The notes beneath the pieces were generated by a model, which saw nothing but the letters and a program-made list of their open reading frames with translations, was not told the origin of the DNA and ran no database searches. Below are positions 42,790-51,401 of a stretch of 64,000 nt of DNA, piece after piece. The position numbers were made by a program, and so were the translations under genes. Source of the DNA: an uncultured Draconibacterium sp. GTDB taxonomy: Bacteria > Bacteroidota > Bacteroidia > Bacteroidales > Prolixibacteraceae. The stretch spans positions 1,211,001 to 1,275,000 of the forward strand of contig NZ_OY781464.1 in assembly GCF_963676735.1 (NCBI RefSeq), given 5' to 3'. Numbering within the stretch: the stretch's first letter is position 1; every line of letters begins with the position of its first letter.

Positions 42790-44331
42790 ATGAAAATCTT
42801 TTCGTTGTTAGCAGCTATTGTATTGCTTTTAGGATGTGTTTCATCTTCCAAAAAAACAATCGAAGAACAAAAACCTCTGAAGTACCAGGAAAACTGGGAA
42901 TCGTTGGCTAAACACAACGAAGAACCCGAGTGGTTTCAGGATGCTAAATTAGGAATTTACTTTCATTGGGGAATCTATTCTGTTCCGGCCTTTGGTAACG
43001 AGTGGTATCCGCGATGGATGCATTTTGAGGGAACAAAAGAATACCAGCACCATTTGGAAACTTATGGTCATCCTTCGGAATTTGGTTACCATAATTTCGC
43101 AGAACTTTTTAAAGCCGAACATTTCAATGCTGAAGAGTGGGCAACATTATTCGAAAAAGCAGGTGCCCGTTTTGCCGGCCCGGTTGCCGAACACCACGAT
43201 GGTTATTCGATGTGGGATAGTGAAATCACACCCTGGAATACCAAAGACACCGGCCCTGGCCGCGATATAACCGGAGAACTGGAAAAAGCCATTAAAGGTA
43301 AAGGCATGAAATTTATTACAACATTTCATCATGCCAAACAATTACAGCGTTACAAAGGTAAAGAGGCAGAGGAGATTGCTAATAATGAAGATAATTCTCG
43401 CGGAGCATTCCGTCACAGTCATTATCCTTTGTTTGATGGTATGCCACCTACTGTCGACGATGAGAAACTGAATTATTTGTACGGAAATATCCCCGAAGAC
43501 GAATGGAATGAAAAAGTGTGGTTTGGAAAACTTAAAGAGGTTATTGATAAGTATCAGCCTGATATCATTTGGTTTGATTCGTGGCTGGATCAGGTACCTG
43601 AAAACTACCGCCAAAAGTTTTGTGCTTATTACCTGAACGAAGCTGAAAAATGGGGCAGGGAAGTGGTTATTGTGCGCAAACAAAACGATCTGCCTTTAGA
43701 ATGTTCTGTTGATGATTTAGAGAAATCGAGAAAAAACAAGCTCGAAGAAAAATCGTGGATGACCGATGAAACTGTATCAACCGGTAGCTGGTGTTACACG
43801 CAGGATTTAAAAATTAAACCGGCAGCCGACGTGCTTCATGTGCTCATTGATATAGTTAGTAAAAATGGGGTATTGTTGCTCAATATATCGCCTAAAGCTG
43901 ATGGTACAATTCCTGCTGATCAGCAAGAAGTATTGTTAAAAATGGGGAGGTGGTTGGAAAACTATGGCGAGGCCATTTACGGCACCAGACCCTGGTATAC
44001 TTTTGGCGAAGGACCAACAAAAGAACCGGAAGGCCATTTTAAAAACCATGCCGCCTTTTTAAAAATTAAATATTCGGAAAATGACGTGCGTTATACCACC
44101 AACAACGGCAATGTTTACGCCACTATACTGGGATGGCCAGGTGCAAACAAGGAGGTTTTGTTTGAGGCTTTCTCGAAAAATGAGTGGCAAAATGCCAAAG
44201 CCATTAAAAATGTTAGCCTGCTGGGATGTAGCGAAACCATCGATTTTGAACTTAGCGATACCGGTTTGAAAGTTAAAACTCCTACCCAATCTGTTGATGA
44301 TATGGCCATTGTTTTTAAAATAGAATTTTAA
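42790..44331 (+). CDS. GH29 alpha-L-fucosidase, lipoprotein
   Basis: 513 residues. The lipoprotein signal ends LLLGC (C16). The (beta/alpha)8 domain (~40-400) shows GIYFHWGIYSVPAF, AEHHDGYSMWDS (133-144) and the nucleophile region IIWFDSWLDQ, with D263 as candidate nucleophile. LLLNISPKADGTIP and the GEAIYGTRPW segment complete the family pattern. A C-terminal beta-sandwich (~405-513) follows. It would cleave alpha-L-fucosides, or alpha-L-galactosides, at the cell surface or in the periplasm, feeding the permease encoded upstream. The acid/base residue cannot be fixed by eye. Confidence 0.93.
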   Translation: MKIFSLLAAIVLLLGCVSSSKKTIEEQKPLKYQENWESLAKHNEEPEWFQDAKLGIYFHWGIYSVPAFGNEWYPRWMHFEGTKEYQHHLETYGHPSEFGYHNFAELFKAEHFNAEEWATLFEKAGARFAGPVAEHHDGYSMWDSEITPWNTKDTGPGRDITGELEKAIKGKGMKFITTFHHAKQLQRYKGKEAEEIANNEDNSRGAFRHSHYPLFDGMPPTVDDEKLNYLYGNIPEDEWNEKVWFGKLKEVIDKYQPDIIWFDSWLDQVPENYRQKFCAYYLNEAEKWGREVVIVRKQNDLPLECSVDDLEKSRKNKLEEKSWMTDETVSTGSWCYTQDLKIKPAADVLHVLIDIVSKNGVLLLNISPKADGTIPADQQEVLLKMGRWLENYGEAIYGTRPWYTFGEGPTKEPEGHFKNHAAFLKIKYSENDVRYTTNNGNVYATILGWPGANKEVLFEAFSKNEWQNAKAIKNVSLLGCSETIDFELSDTGLKVKTPTQSVDDMAIVFKIEF

Positions 44332-44354
44332 GAAAAATACTTTACAGTAAATGT

Positions 44355-44386
44355 AAGCCACCTCAGTTATTTGGGGTGGCTTTTTT
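44355..44386 (+). terminator. Terminator of the sugar locus
   Basis: AAGCCACCTCA and TGGGGTGGCTT form an 11-bp stem (one G-T) with a 6-base loop, followed by TTTT after the paired TT. It closes the fucosidase transcript. Confidence 0.92.
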
Positions 44387-44444
44387 GTTAAAACAAATGC
44401 CGTTTTTATATGTTTCTATATTTTCAAACCCAAAGAATCAACGA

Positions 44445-45698
44445 ATGAATGCATATCTGTTTTTAATTGGCCTCTGCGTAATTGTTATTATATCATTTTT
44501 TACCAATATTCTTGGTAAAAAGACCAAAGTTCCCAGTGTTTTGCTTTTAATTGTTTTGGGGGTTGGTATTCAGCAATTGTTACATTATTTTAAAATGGAA
44601 CCCGATTATTCGCAAACCCTTGAAATATTGGGAATTGTTGGCCTAATAATGATTGTGCTGGAGGCTGCTCTTGATTTGGAGCTAAAACGGGAAAAATGGC
44701 CAATTATATGGAAATCATTCACCATTGCAACGCTTTCATTGGCGTTTACATCGGTTTCAATCTCGTTTATCATTTTACTTTTTATCCCCGAGCTTGAATT
44801 TCTTTCGGCTTATGTTTACGCATTGCCCTTGTCGATTCTGAGTAGTGCGATTATTATTCCAAGTGTGTCGCATTTGTCGGAGTATAACCGGGAATTTCTG
44901 ATTTACGAAAGCACTTTTTCTGATATTTTGGGAATAATGATTTTTTATATGATTATAGAAAATTTGCATGTTGAGGGCATGCGACAACTTACCCTGGTAA
45001 TTAGTAGTAATATTTTTATTACCCTCGTTATCTCTGTAATTCTGAGTTATTTGTTGTTGTACATCATACAAAGTATCAGGGGGAAAGCAAAATTTTTCCT
45101 CTTTCTGGCCGTATTGGTATTGTTGTATTCCGTTGGAAAACTATTTCACCTTTCGTCACTCATCATCATATTAATGTTTGGCTTGCTGTTGCGTAACCAC
45201 ACGGTACTGCTTTTTGGTCGTTTAAAAAAGTGGTTAAGCGATTCGCGTGTCGACAGTGTTTTCGATCAGTTTAAAATGATTACTGAAGAAACATCATTCC
45301 TGGTGCGCACCTTCTTTTTCGTGGTTTTCGGAATTAGCTTACCATTATCCAGCCTAATTAGTTGGCGGGTATGGTCGATTAGTCTGATATTTTTAGTTAT
45401 TTCATACCTTGTTCGTTACCTACTCTACTTCTCGGTAGAAAAAAGAAACACCATGCCGCAAACCTGGTTAGCCCCCCGCGGGTTAATATCAATTTTATTG
45501 TTTTTTGCTATTCCCGAGTCGTTAAGGATTAACGGATTTCAAAAGGGAATTTTGTTTGTGGTTATTATTGTTACCAATATCATCATGGGATGGGCATTGG
45601 TGCTGTCTGGCAGAAAATCGTCTGGTGGTGCAGAAAATGAATCTACTTCTTCAACCCAATTGGAAGCTGAAGGTAAAGTGAAAGAAATTCCGCTCTAA
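44445..45698 (+). CDS. Cation:proton antiporter (CPA family)
   Basis: 417 residues from ATG at 44445; an earlier in-frame start at 44376 would overlap the preceding terminator. About twelve hydrophobic helices are visible. The central helices carry LSSAIIIPSVSHLSEYNREFLIYESTFSDILGIM (quoted by region, ~150-180), where the S-D-I-L-G motif is the ion-binding part in CPA1/2 exchangers. The family exchanges Na+ or K+ for protons. A hydrophilic tail ends the protein. No regulatory TrkA domain is attached. Ion preference is unknown. Confidence 0.83.
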   Translation: MNAYLFLIGLCVIVIISFFTNILGKKTKVPSVLLLIVLGVGIQQLLHYFKMEPDYSQTLEILGIVGLIMIVLEAALDLELKREKWPIIWKSFTIATLSLAFTSVSISFIILLFIPELEFLSAYVYALPLSILSSAIIIPSVSHLSEYNREFLIYESTFSDILGIMIFYMIIENLHVEGMRQLTLVISSNIFITLVISVILSYLLLYIIQSIRGKAKFFLFLAVLVLLYSVGKLFHLSSLIIILMFGLLLRNHTVLLFGRLKKWLSDSRVDSVFDQFKMITEETSFLVRTFFFVVFGISLPLSSLISWRVWSISLIFLVISYLVRYLLYFSVEKRNTMPQTWLAPRGLISILLFFAIPESLRINGFQKGILFVVIIVTNIIMGWALVLSGRKSSGGAENESTSSTQLEAEGKVKEIPL

Positions 45699-45724
45699 AA
45701 CGTTTGGGCGGTAACCTTTTATTT

Positions 45725-47827
45725 TTACTGCTTCAAGATATACCTATCGTATAAGGTGTTAATCGAGTTGGTTTCACCAATAATGGTTAAAATGTCGTTT
45801 TCTTTAAGAATGGTTTTTCCCTTGGGGGCAAACACCTCTGAACCACGCTCGATAAATACAACCAAAACGTTGTTGGGCAGGGTTATATCCATAAGTTTTT
45901 TATCAATAAAACTGCTACTTTCGTTCTCTTTCTTTAGAGAAAATGAAATGTACTGTTTATCGTGTAAAAGATATTCAATAAGTTCCTGCTCAGTCTTAAA
46001 CGAGAGCATATCTTTTATAAAATAATCGCGTTCAGCAAGGTCCAGGATCCCACTCAGAATTCGAAGTTGTAATTTTGGTTTTTGGTCAGAATGAACCAAA
46101 AAGAAAAAAACATTAATTGCTTCCTGTTCTTCGTCATTATTTTTTCGAACGGTTTTTGTAATCTCTTGCTCAGCAAGAACAATGTGTAGCATTGGGGTGT
46201 CAATATTCTGATGAATCATGTAATGAAATGAAACACCCTGAACAGTTAGCAACGAATCAATGGGACTGGTATTTGTGAATTCTTTGCGTAGGTTTTCTTC
46301 AGCAATATTCAACCGTTGTGCAAACGATTTGGAAACGGTTTCAATAACTTCATCAAAGTGGGCTGTCTGTGTGTAACGGCTAATTTTTGCCCTTACCAGC
46401 ATTTGGTTGAACTGATCATCTTCACGCAATCCTTTTTCCCGAAGAATTGTCATGAATTCATTTTCCAATTCATCATGCTGGTGCTTGCCCAGCAAGGCAA
46501 ACCAATGAAAAATTGCTCCTTCCCGTTTTACACGCTGCCTTACGTAAAAGCGGTACCACAAATAGGTGATAAAAATGGTAAACAGGGTAAAAACAACGGG
46601 CCAAACACCCATAAAAAACATAAGGGCAAGCGATGTTAGAATACCAAAAATTTGCATAAAAGGATAAAGTGGCGAATGGTAGCCCGGATCGTAGGATGCA
46701 ATTTTACTGTTACGAAAAACGATAACCGAGAAATTGATGGCAATAAAAATGATAAGCTGAAAGGTGCTGGCTAATTTTACAATACCCTCTTCAGTTAAAA
46801 AGAGTATAAAAAGTATGATAAGAATAGCGGTTAATATTATTGACGGTATTGGAGTGCCAAAGCGGCTGATAGATTTAAAATAGGATGAAAAAAGTTTATC
46901 GCGACTCATAGCAAGCGGATAGCGCGATGTAGAGAGCATACCTGCATTTCCGGTTGAAGCAAAGGCTAAAATGGCCGAAACGATGATAAGGTAGAGTCCG
47001 ATTTTTGCAGGCAGCCAATTAAAGAGTTGTTCGGCAGCAGTGGCAACAGGCGACAGGTCGTTTGCCAGCGTGTTTTTATCAACCACGGCAACAATAATGT
47101 AAACACCGGCAACATAAATAAACATTATTACCGCAAGCGATAAAGCCATGCCAAGTGGAATATTTCGCTCTGGTCGTTTGATTTCTTCTGCAACACTGGC
47201 AATTTGTGTTAATCCAAGGTAGGAAACAAAAACAAAGCCTGTTGTAAAAATAAGTCCTTTTGTACCGTGAGTGAAGAAGGTGTCAAAATTGTCGGCAATT
47301 TGTAAGGGTTCAGCTGACGACGAAAAGATTATTGCCCGCAATCCTTCGGCTATAAATAGCCCGATAGTAACCAGTAAAATAATTACAAAAACCTTTTGAA
47401 TGCCGGATGATTTTTTTGCTCCAAAAATGTTGATTATTGTGAAAACAAAAGCAAAAAATACTGCCGTTTCTTTTATCGGGATATCCCAAAAAATGGAGGT
47501 GTAGGCACCGATGCCAACCAATGCAAAAGCCGTTTTTAACGACAATGCAATATATTTTCCAATGCCCCCAATTGTACCAAACATTGGGCCCAAACTTCGG
47601 TCGAGGAAATAGTAGGTTCCGCCAGCACGCGGCAGGGCGGTGGCAATTTCGGCAATGCTAAACATGGTTGGCATAATTAATATACCGGCAAGAAAGTAGG
47701 CCAGAATGACCGAGGGGCCGGTATATTGCGATGCAATTCCGGGGAGCAAAAAGAACCCAGAGCTAAACATAGCCCCGGTGCTAATGGCAAATACATCAAA
47801 TAATCCCAGCTCCTTTTTTAACTTCAT
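45725..47827 (-). CDS. APC-family permease with EIIA-like and TrkA-C-like cytoplasmic tail
   Basis: 700 residues. Residues ~1-430 form a twelve-helix amino acid/polyamine/organocation permease, opening with DVFAISTGAMFSSGFFLLPG, the substrate-binding unwound helix 1, and including AEIATALPRAGGTYYFLDR. The tail has a segment like PTS fructose-type EIIA domains (~480-625) with a His in YMIHQNID, then a TrkA-C/RCK-C-type domain (~635-698, VVFIERGSEVFAPKGKTILKENDILTI). Such tails bind nucleotides or phosphate groups and regulate transport. The substrate is unknown. It lies downstream of rpoD but behind a terminator. Confidence 0.82.
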   Translation of the reverse strand: MKLKKELGLFDVFAISTGAMFSSGFFLLPGIASQYTGPSVILAYFLAGILIMPTMFSIAEIATALPRAGGTYYFLDRSLGPMFGTIGGIGKYIALSLKTAFALVGIGAYTSIFWDIPIKETAVFFAFVFTIINIFGAKKSSGIQKVFVIILLVTIGLFIAEGLRAIIFSSSAEPLQIADNFDTFFTHGTKGLIFTTGFVFVSYLGLTQIASVAEEIKRPERNIPLGMALSLAVIMFIYVAGVYIIVAVVDKNTLANDLSPVATAAEQLFNWLPAKIGLYLIIVSAILAFASTGNAGMLSTSRYPLAMSRDKLFSSYFKSISRFGTPIPSIILTAILIILFILFLTEEGIVKLASTFQLIIFIAINFSVIVFRNSKIASYDPGYHSPLYPFMQIFGILTSLALMFFMGVWPVVFTLFTIFITYLWYRFYVRQRVKREGAIFHWFALLGKHQHDELENEFMTILREKGLREDDQFNQMLVRAKISRYTQTAHFDEVIETVSKSFAQRLNIAEENLRKEFTNTSPIDSLLTVQGVSFHYMIHQNIDTPMLHIVLAEQEITKTVRKNNDEEQEAINVFFFLVHSDQKPKLQLRILSGILDLAERDYFIKDMLSFKTEQELIEYLLHDKQYISFSLKKENESSSFIDKKLMDITLPNNVLVVFIERGSEVFAPKGKTILKENDILTIIGETNSINTLYDRYILKQ

Positions 47828-47957
47828 CTGTACTTTTTAATTCGACTTATGTAATATTTATACAGTTAAGTGGAATAAAAAGTTTAGCTGTCGTAAAACA
47901 TCTCGGAATAGAACTGTCGCAAAAGCCGGGGGTGGGAGTTATATGGTATTGAGAATA

Positions 47958-47992
47958 AAAAAGGTTGCCAATTTTTTTTTGACAACCTTTTT
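47958..47992 (-). terminator. Terminator of rpoD
   Basis: AAAAAGGTTG and CAACCTTTTT pair over a T-rich loop. On the minus strand the stem ends in a six-T tract. It is six bases from the rpoD stop. Confidence 0.78.
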
Positions 47993-47997
47993 CTCTA

Positions 47998-48858
47998 CTA
48001 GCCCAGATATGATTTTAATAATTTGCTACGCGATGTATGTCGTAATCGTCTGATAGCCTTTTCTTTTATCTGCCTTACCCTTTCGCGGGTTAATCCAAAT
48101 CGTTCACCGATTTCCTCCAAAGTCATTTCCTGGCACCCTATGCCAAAAAATAGTCTTACAATGTCACTTTCTCGCTCAGTCAATGTTGCTAACGCGCGAT
48201 GAATTTCTCTAGCCAGCGACTCCATGATAAGGCTTTTGTCGGCGTTTGGCGAATCGTTATTTACCAAAACATCAAGAAGACTGTTGTCTTCTCCGTCAAC
48301 AAAAGGTGCATCAACCGACACATGTCGGCCAGATACTCGTAAAGTATCAGCAACCTTATCTGCAGGTAATTCTAGCGATTCTGCTAATTCTTCCGGCGAG
48401 GGCTTGCGTTCGTGTTCTTGCTCAAATTTTGAGAATGCTTTGTTGATTTTGTTCAACGAACCTACCTGGTTCAATGGCAAACGAACGATACGCGATTGCT
48501 CTGCAAGCGCTTGAAGAATAGATTGGCGAATCCACCATACTGCGTAAGAAATGAACTTAAAACCGCGGGTTTCGTCGAATTTCTCGGCTGCTTTAATTAA
48601 TCCAAGGTTACCTTCGTTAATTAAATCGGGTAAGCTTAGTCCCTGGTTTTGGTACTGCTTGGCCACCGATACTACAAATCGAAGGTTTGCTCTTGTTAAT
48701 TTCTCCAAAGCCGCCTGATCGCCTTTTTTAATCCGCTGTGCTAACTCCACTTCTTCCTCTACAGTAATCAGCTCTTCCTTACCAATTTCCTGCAAATACT
48801 TATCTAAAGAGGCACTTTCACGGTTAGTGATTGACTTGGTGATCTTTAGTTGTCTCAT
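47998..48858 (-). CDS. rpoD: Primary sigma-70 factor, short Bacteroidota type
   Basis: 286 residues. It lacks the long region 1.1 and non-conserved insert of proteobacterial RpoD. Region 1.2/2 covers ~20-125, including RFVVSVAKQYQNQGLSLPDLINEGNLGL and KFISYAVWWIRQSI; region 3 is ~125-195, and region 4 (~215-275) has MTLEEIGERFGLTRERVRQIKEKA. This is the housekeeping sigma factor that reads TTG - 19-21 - TAnnTTTG promoters. Its own promoter fits that consensus exactly (48881-48911). An AAGGA ribosome site precedes the ATG, unusually clear for this phylum. Confidence 0.95.
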   Translation of the reverse strand: MRQLKITKSITNRESASLDKYLQEIGKEELITVEEEVELAQRIKKGDQAALEKLTRANLRFVVSVAKQYQNQGLSLPDLINEGNLGLIKAAEKFDETRGFKFISYAVWWIRQSILQALAEQSRIVRLPLNQVGSLNKINKAFSKFEQEHERKPSPEELAESLELPADKVADTLRVSGRHVSVDAPFVDGEDNSLLDVLVNNDSPNADKSLIMESLAREIHRALATLTERESDIVRLFFGIGCQEMTLEEIGERFGLTRERVRQIKEKAIRRLRHTSRSKLLKSYLG

Positions 48859-48880
48859 ATGTAATCCTTAAAAAATCGTG

Positions 48881-48911
48881 CAAATATAGAACATTAATAA
48901 CTAATGGTCAA
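48881..48911 (-). promoter_or_regulatory. rpoD promoter
   Basis: On the minus strand TTG (48911-48909), a 20-base spacer, and TATATTTG (48888-48881) match the Bacteroidota primary-sigma consensus perfectly. The start codon is 22 bases downstream. Confidence 0.78.
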
Positions 48912-48970
48912 GGAGAAAGCACATCGTATTTTGTTATTAATACAAAATTAAAGGTTGTAGCTCTGGGTTT

Positions 48971-50407
48971 TTAGTTTTCCAGGCCAAAAACATAATATGC
49001 TGATTCTCCGTTAGGATAAACGCCTTCAACCAATATTCCTCCTCTCGCATTTCCTACTTCTCTCTTAAAATCGCCAACTTCGTATATAGGCTTTTTATTT
49101 ACCGAAGTAATAATAAAACCTTTTTCGAGGCCGGCATCTTTTAGTTTTCCTTTCTCTAATTTGGTAATCATTATACCGCTTCTGATTCCCAATTCTTGTT
49201 TAACATTGTTGCTTACGGCTTCAAATTCGGCGCCCAAAACTGTCATGTTGTCGCGCACAATCTCGGTGTCGCCGTGTTTGTTACGTAAGGTAACGGTAAA
49301 TTGTTTCTTTTCATTGTCTCTAATTACAACAATATCTACGTCGTCTCCCGGGCGGTACTGACTTACTTTTTCCTGAAGCTCGGCGGCTGTTTTTGTTTTC
49401 TCACCATCAACACTAATGATAACGTCTTTTTCTTTTAAGCCAGCCTCGTTAGCTGCGCCGTTTTCAACAACTCCACCAATATAAACACCTTCAACCTTGT
49501 CAAGGTTCAGTTCTTCGGCAATTTCGGCATTTACGTCACCAATATTAACTCCCAGTAATGCACGTTGCACTTCACCAAATTCTTTCAGGTCCTCAACCAC
49601 TTTTTTTACAATTGACACGGGAACAGCAAACGAATAGCCGGTAAACGACCCCGTACGCGAAGCAATCGCAGTATTGATTCCCACCAGGTTTCCCTGCTGG
49701 TTAACAAGCGCACCACCACTGTTTCCCGGGTTTACGGCAGCATCGGTTTGAATAAATGATTCAATTCGGTACTGATCCTGATTGATTCCTAAATTACGGC
49801 CTTGTGCACTAATAATTCCGGCAGTAACTGTTGATGTAAGATTAAAGGGATTTCCTACTGCCAATACCCATTCTCCCAGCTGCAGATTGTCGGAGTTACC
49901 ATAAGTTAAATAGGGTAAGTCTTCTGCCTCTACCTTAAGCAAAGCAATATCTGTAGAAGGATCGGCACCTACCAGTCGGGCTTCAAATTCTCTTTTATCG
50001 TTTAAAATTACTTTTATATTCTGGGCATTTTCAATTACGTGGTTGTTGGTAATTATAAATCCATCTTCCGACATGATAACACCAGAACCAAAGCCCTGGC
50101 GTACCTCCGGCTGGCTTCTTAAACCAAAAAACTCGTCGAGAAATGGATTTCCGCTCGACCACTGGCCGGTACGAACCGATTGTGTGGCAATGTGTACCAC
50201 TGCATGTACCGATTTTTGAGCGGCAAACGTTAAATCGGGTAATTGTTGTTCGCTGTTGGCGGGTAGATTAATATAGCGGGCAGCCTGCTCTTCTTTTATG
50301 GTTACAACCTGTGTTTTATCAAAAAATGTACTGTAAGCCCAAACGGCAACAAAAGCACCTGCAATTACAAGTAAAAATGTCAGCGAAATTCTTCCTATTT
50401 TTTTCAT
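48971..50407 (-). CDS. degP: HtrA/DegP-family periplasmic serine protease
   Basis: 478 residues. An N-terminal membrane/signal segment (~7-27) is followed by a trypsin-like domain with H123 (NNHVIENA), D153 (STDIALLKV) and S230 (NPGNSGGAL). Two PDZ domains follow: ~285-375, well formed, and ~390-478, weaker. It degrades or refolds damaged envelope proteins and may act in stress responses. The Q-linker seen in E. coli DegP is short here. It is monocistronic, with a candidate -7 element TAAATTTG upstream. Confidence 0.95.
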   Translation of the reverse strand: MKKIGRISLTFLLVIAGAFVAVWAYSTFFDKTQVVTIKEEQAARYINLPANSEQQLPDLTFAAQKSVHAVVHIATQSVRTGQWSSGNPFLDEFFGLRSQPEVRQGFGSGVIMSEDGFIITNNHVIENAQNIKVILNDKREFEARLVGADPSTDIALLKVEAEDLPYLTYGNSDNLQLGEWVLAVGNPFNLTSTVTAGIISAQGRNLGINQDQYRIESFIQTDAAVNPGNSGGALVNQQGNLVGINTAIASRTGSFTGYSFAVPVSIVKKVVEDLKEFGEVQRALLGVNIGDVNAEIAEELNLDKVEGVYIGGVVENGAANEAGLKEKDVIISVDGEKTKTAAELQEKVSQYRPGDDVDIVVIRDNEKKQFTVTLRNKHGDTEIVRDNMTVLGAEFEAVSNNVKQELGIRSGIMITKLEKGKLKDAGLEKGFIITSVNKKPIYEVGDFKREVGNARGGILVEGVYPNGESAYYVFGLEN

Positions 50408-50460
50408 AACTTAAAATTTTAAAATACGTTCTTGTTTTCTTTTTCGGTGTATTAAGAACG

Positions 50461-50468
50461 CAAATTTA
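50461..50468 (-). promoter_or_regulatory. Candidate -7 element of degP
   Basis: TAAATTTG on the minus strand agrees with TAnnTTTG and lies 53 bases before the degP start codon. A matching -33 TTG is not evident. Confidence 0.4.
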
Positions 50469-50654
50469 TTGCCACTGTTTTGCTTATCCCTTAGGCTGTA
50501 CGTCTATTTTGCATAATTTAACACCCTGCTAGATGCTTTGTTAAAAAGTTAAAAACAAATCATTCTTATACTGAAACTATGTCAGTTTGTCTTGTCAGTG
50601 TTTGCTGAAATAGTGCGACAATTCAGCTTACAATTAAAAACACAATTCAAAAAT

Positions 50655-51236
50655 CTATCTCTCGGGAACTTTAAACCATTTGGTATCCAGCTCAAATGCT
50701 TTATAGTTTGTTATGTAGTTTAAGGCCTCGTGAGGAGTTTCTGCCACATAATAAAGTTTCCTGTAAATATCTTTTGCAAACAATTCGACATATGAAAGCT
50801 CAAATTGTTTAAACAAGTGGTCGAAAAAATTATTTGTGTTTACAAAAACAATAGGTTTGGTATGGTAAGAAAGCTGGCGCAGGGTCATTACTTCCAATAT
50901 CTCTTCCAGTGTTCCAAAACCGCCGGGAAGGGCAATAAATGCATCTGATATTTCACGCATTTTTTCCTTACGTGTCATCATATCAGGGGTAATAATTACC
51001 TCGTGTGCGTTGTCTGAGGTTAAGGAACGCTCAATCATTTTTTCAGGGATTATGCCAATTGTTTTGCCACCTGCTTCTACCGCTGCAACAGTTGCTGCTT
51101 CCATCAGACCAACATTAGCGCCTCCATTTACCAGTGTATGCCCTCCTTGTCCGATGAGTTTACCCAACTGTTGGGTTGCTTCAAAATAAACCGGATTAAT
51201 TGCATTGCTTGAAGAACAGAAAACACAGATATTCAT
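50655..51236 (-). CDS. LOG-family Rossmann protein, possible cytokinin riboside phosphate phosphoribohydrolase
   Basis: 193 residues. The opening NICVFCSSSNAINP, GLVNGGANVGLMEA (~36-50, approximate) and the signature PGGFGTLEEILEVMTLRQL (104-122) are the TIGR00730/LOG pattern. Members cleave AMP or cytokinin nucleotides to a free base and ribose phosphate. In bacteria outside plant interaction, nucleotide turnover is more probable than cytokinin signalling. The gene follows the gyrB terminator, and its leader holds the CTCACTACT repeat. Confidence 0.9.
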   Translation of the reverse strand: MNICVFCSSSNAINPVYFEATQQLGKLIGQGGHTLVNGGANVGLMEAATVAAVEAGGKTIGIIPEKMIERSLTSDNAHEVIITPDMMTRKEKMREISDAFIALPGGFGTLEEILEVMTLRQLSYHTKPIVFVNTNNFFDHLFKQFELSYVELFAKDIYRKLYYVAETPHEALNYITNYKAFELDTKWFKVPER

Positions 51237-51272
51237 GATTTTAAGTATGAGTAATGAGTAATTAGTAGTGAG
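51237..51272 (-). repeat. CTCACTACT-type leader repeat, copy B
   Basis: Reading on the minus strand, CTCACTACTAATTACTC and ACTTAAAATC abut the LOG-family ATG. It resembles copy A at 38383-38433 in sequence and in position directly before a start codon. GAGTACCGAG (minus strand, within 51368-51377) upstream repeats the second box of copy A. Confidence 0.5.
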
Positions 51273-51273
51273 A

Positions 51274-51301
51274 AAAAATCCGGGTGAAAGCCCGGATTTT
51301 T
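51274..51301 (-). terminator. Terminator of gyrB
   Basis: AAAAATCCGGG and CCCGGATTTTT form a perfect 11-bp stem with a 6-base loop, and U-tracts arise on both strands. It lies 101 bases after the gyrB stop and only 37 bases before the LOG-family start. Confidence 0.9.
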
Positions 51302-51401
51302 CTATGTAGTTTTGAAAATAATTTTCAAAAAGAAAGAGAAAAATTTTGTACTGGAGAGCTATTCTTTCTCGGTACTCAGTACTTTTTTTCTCAGATCTGG
51401 C

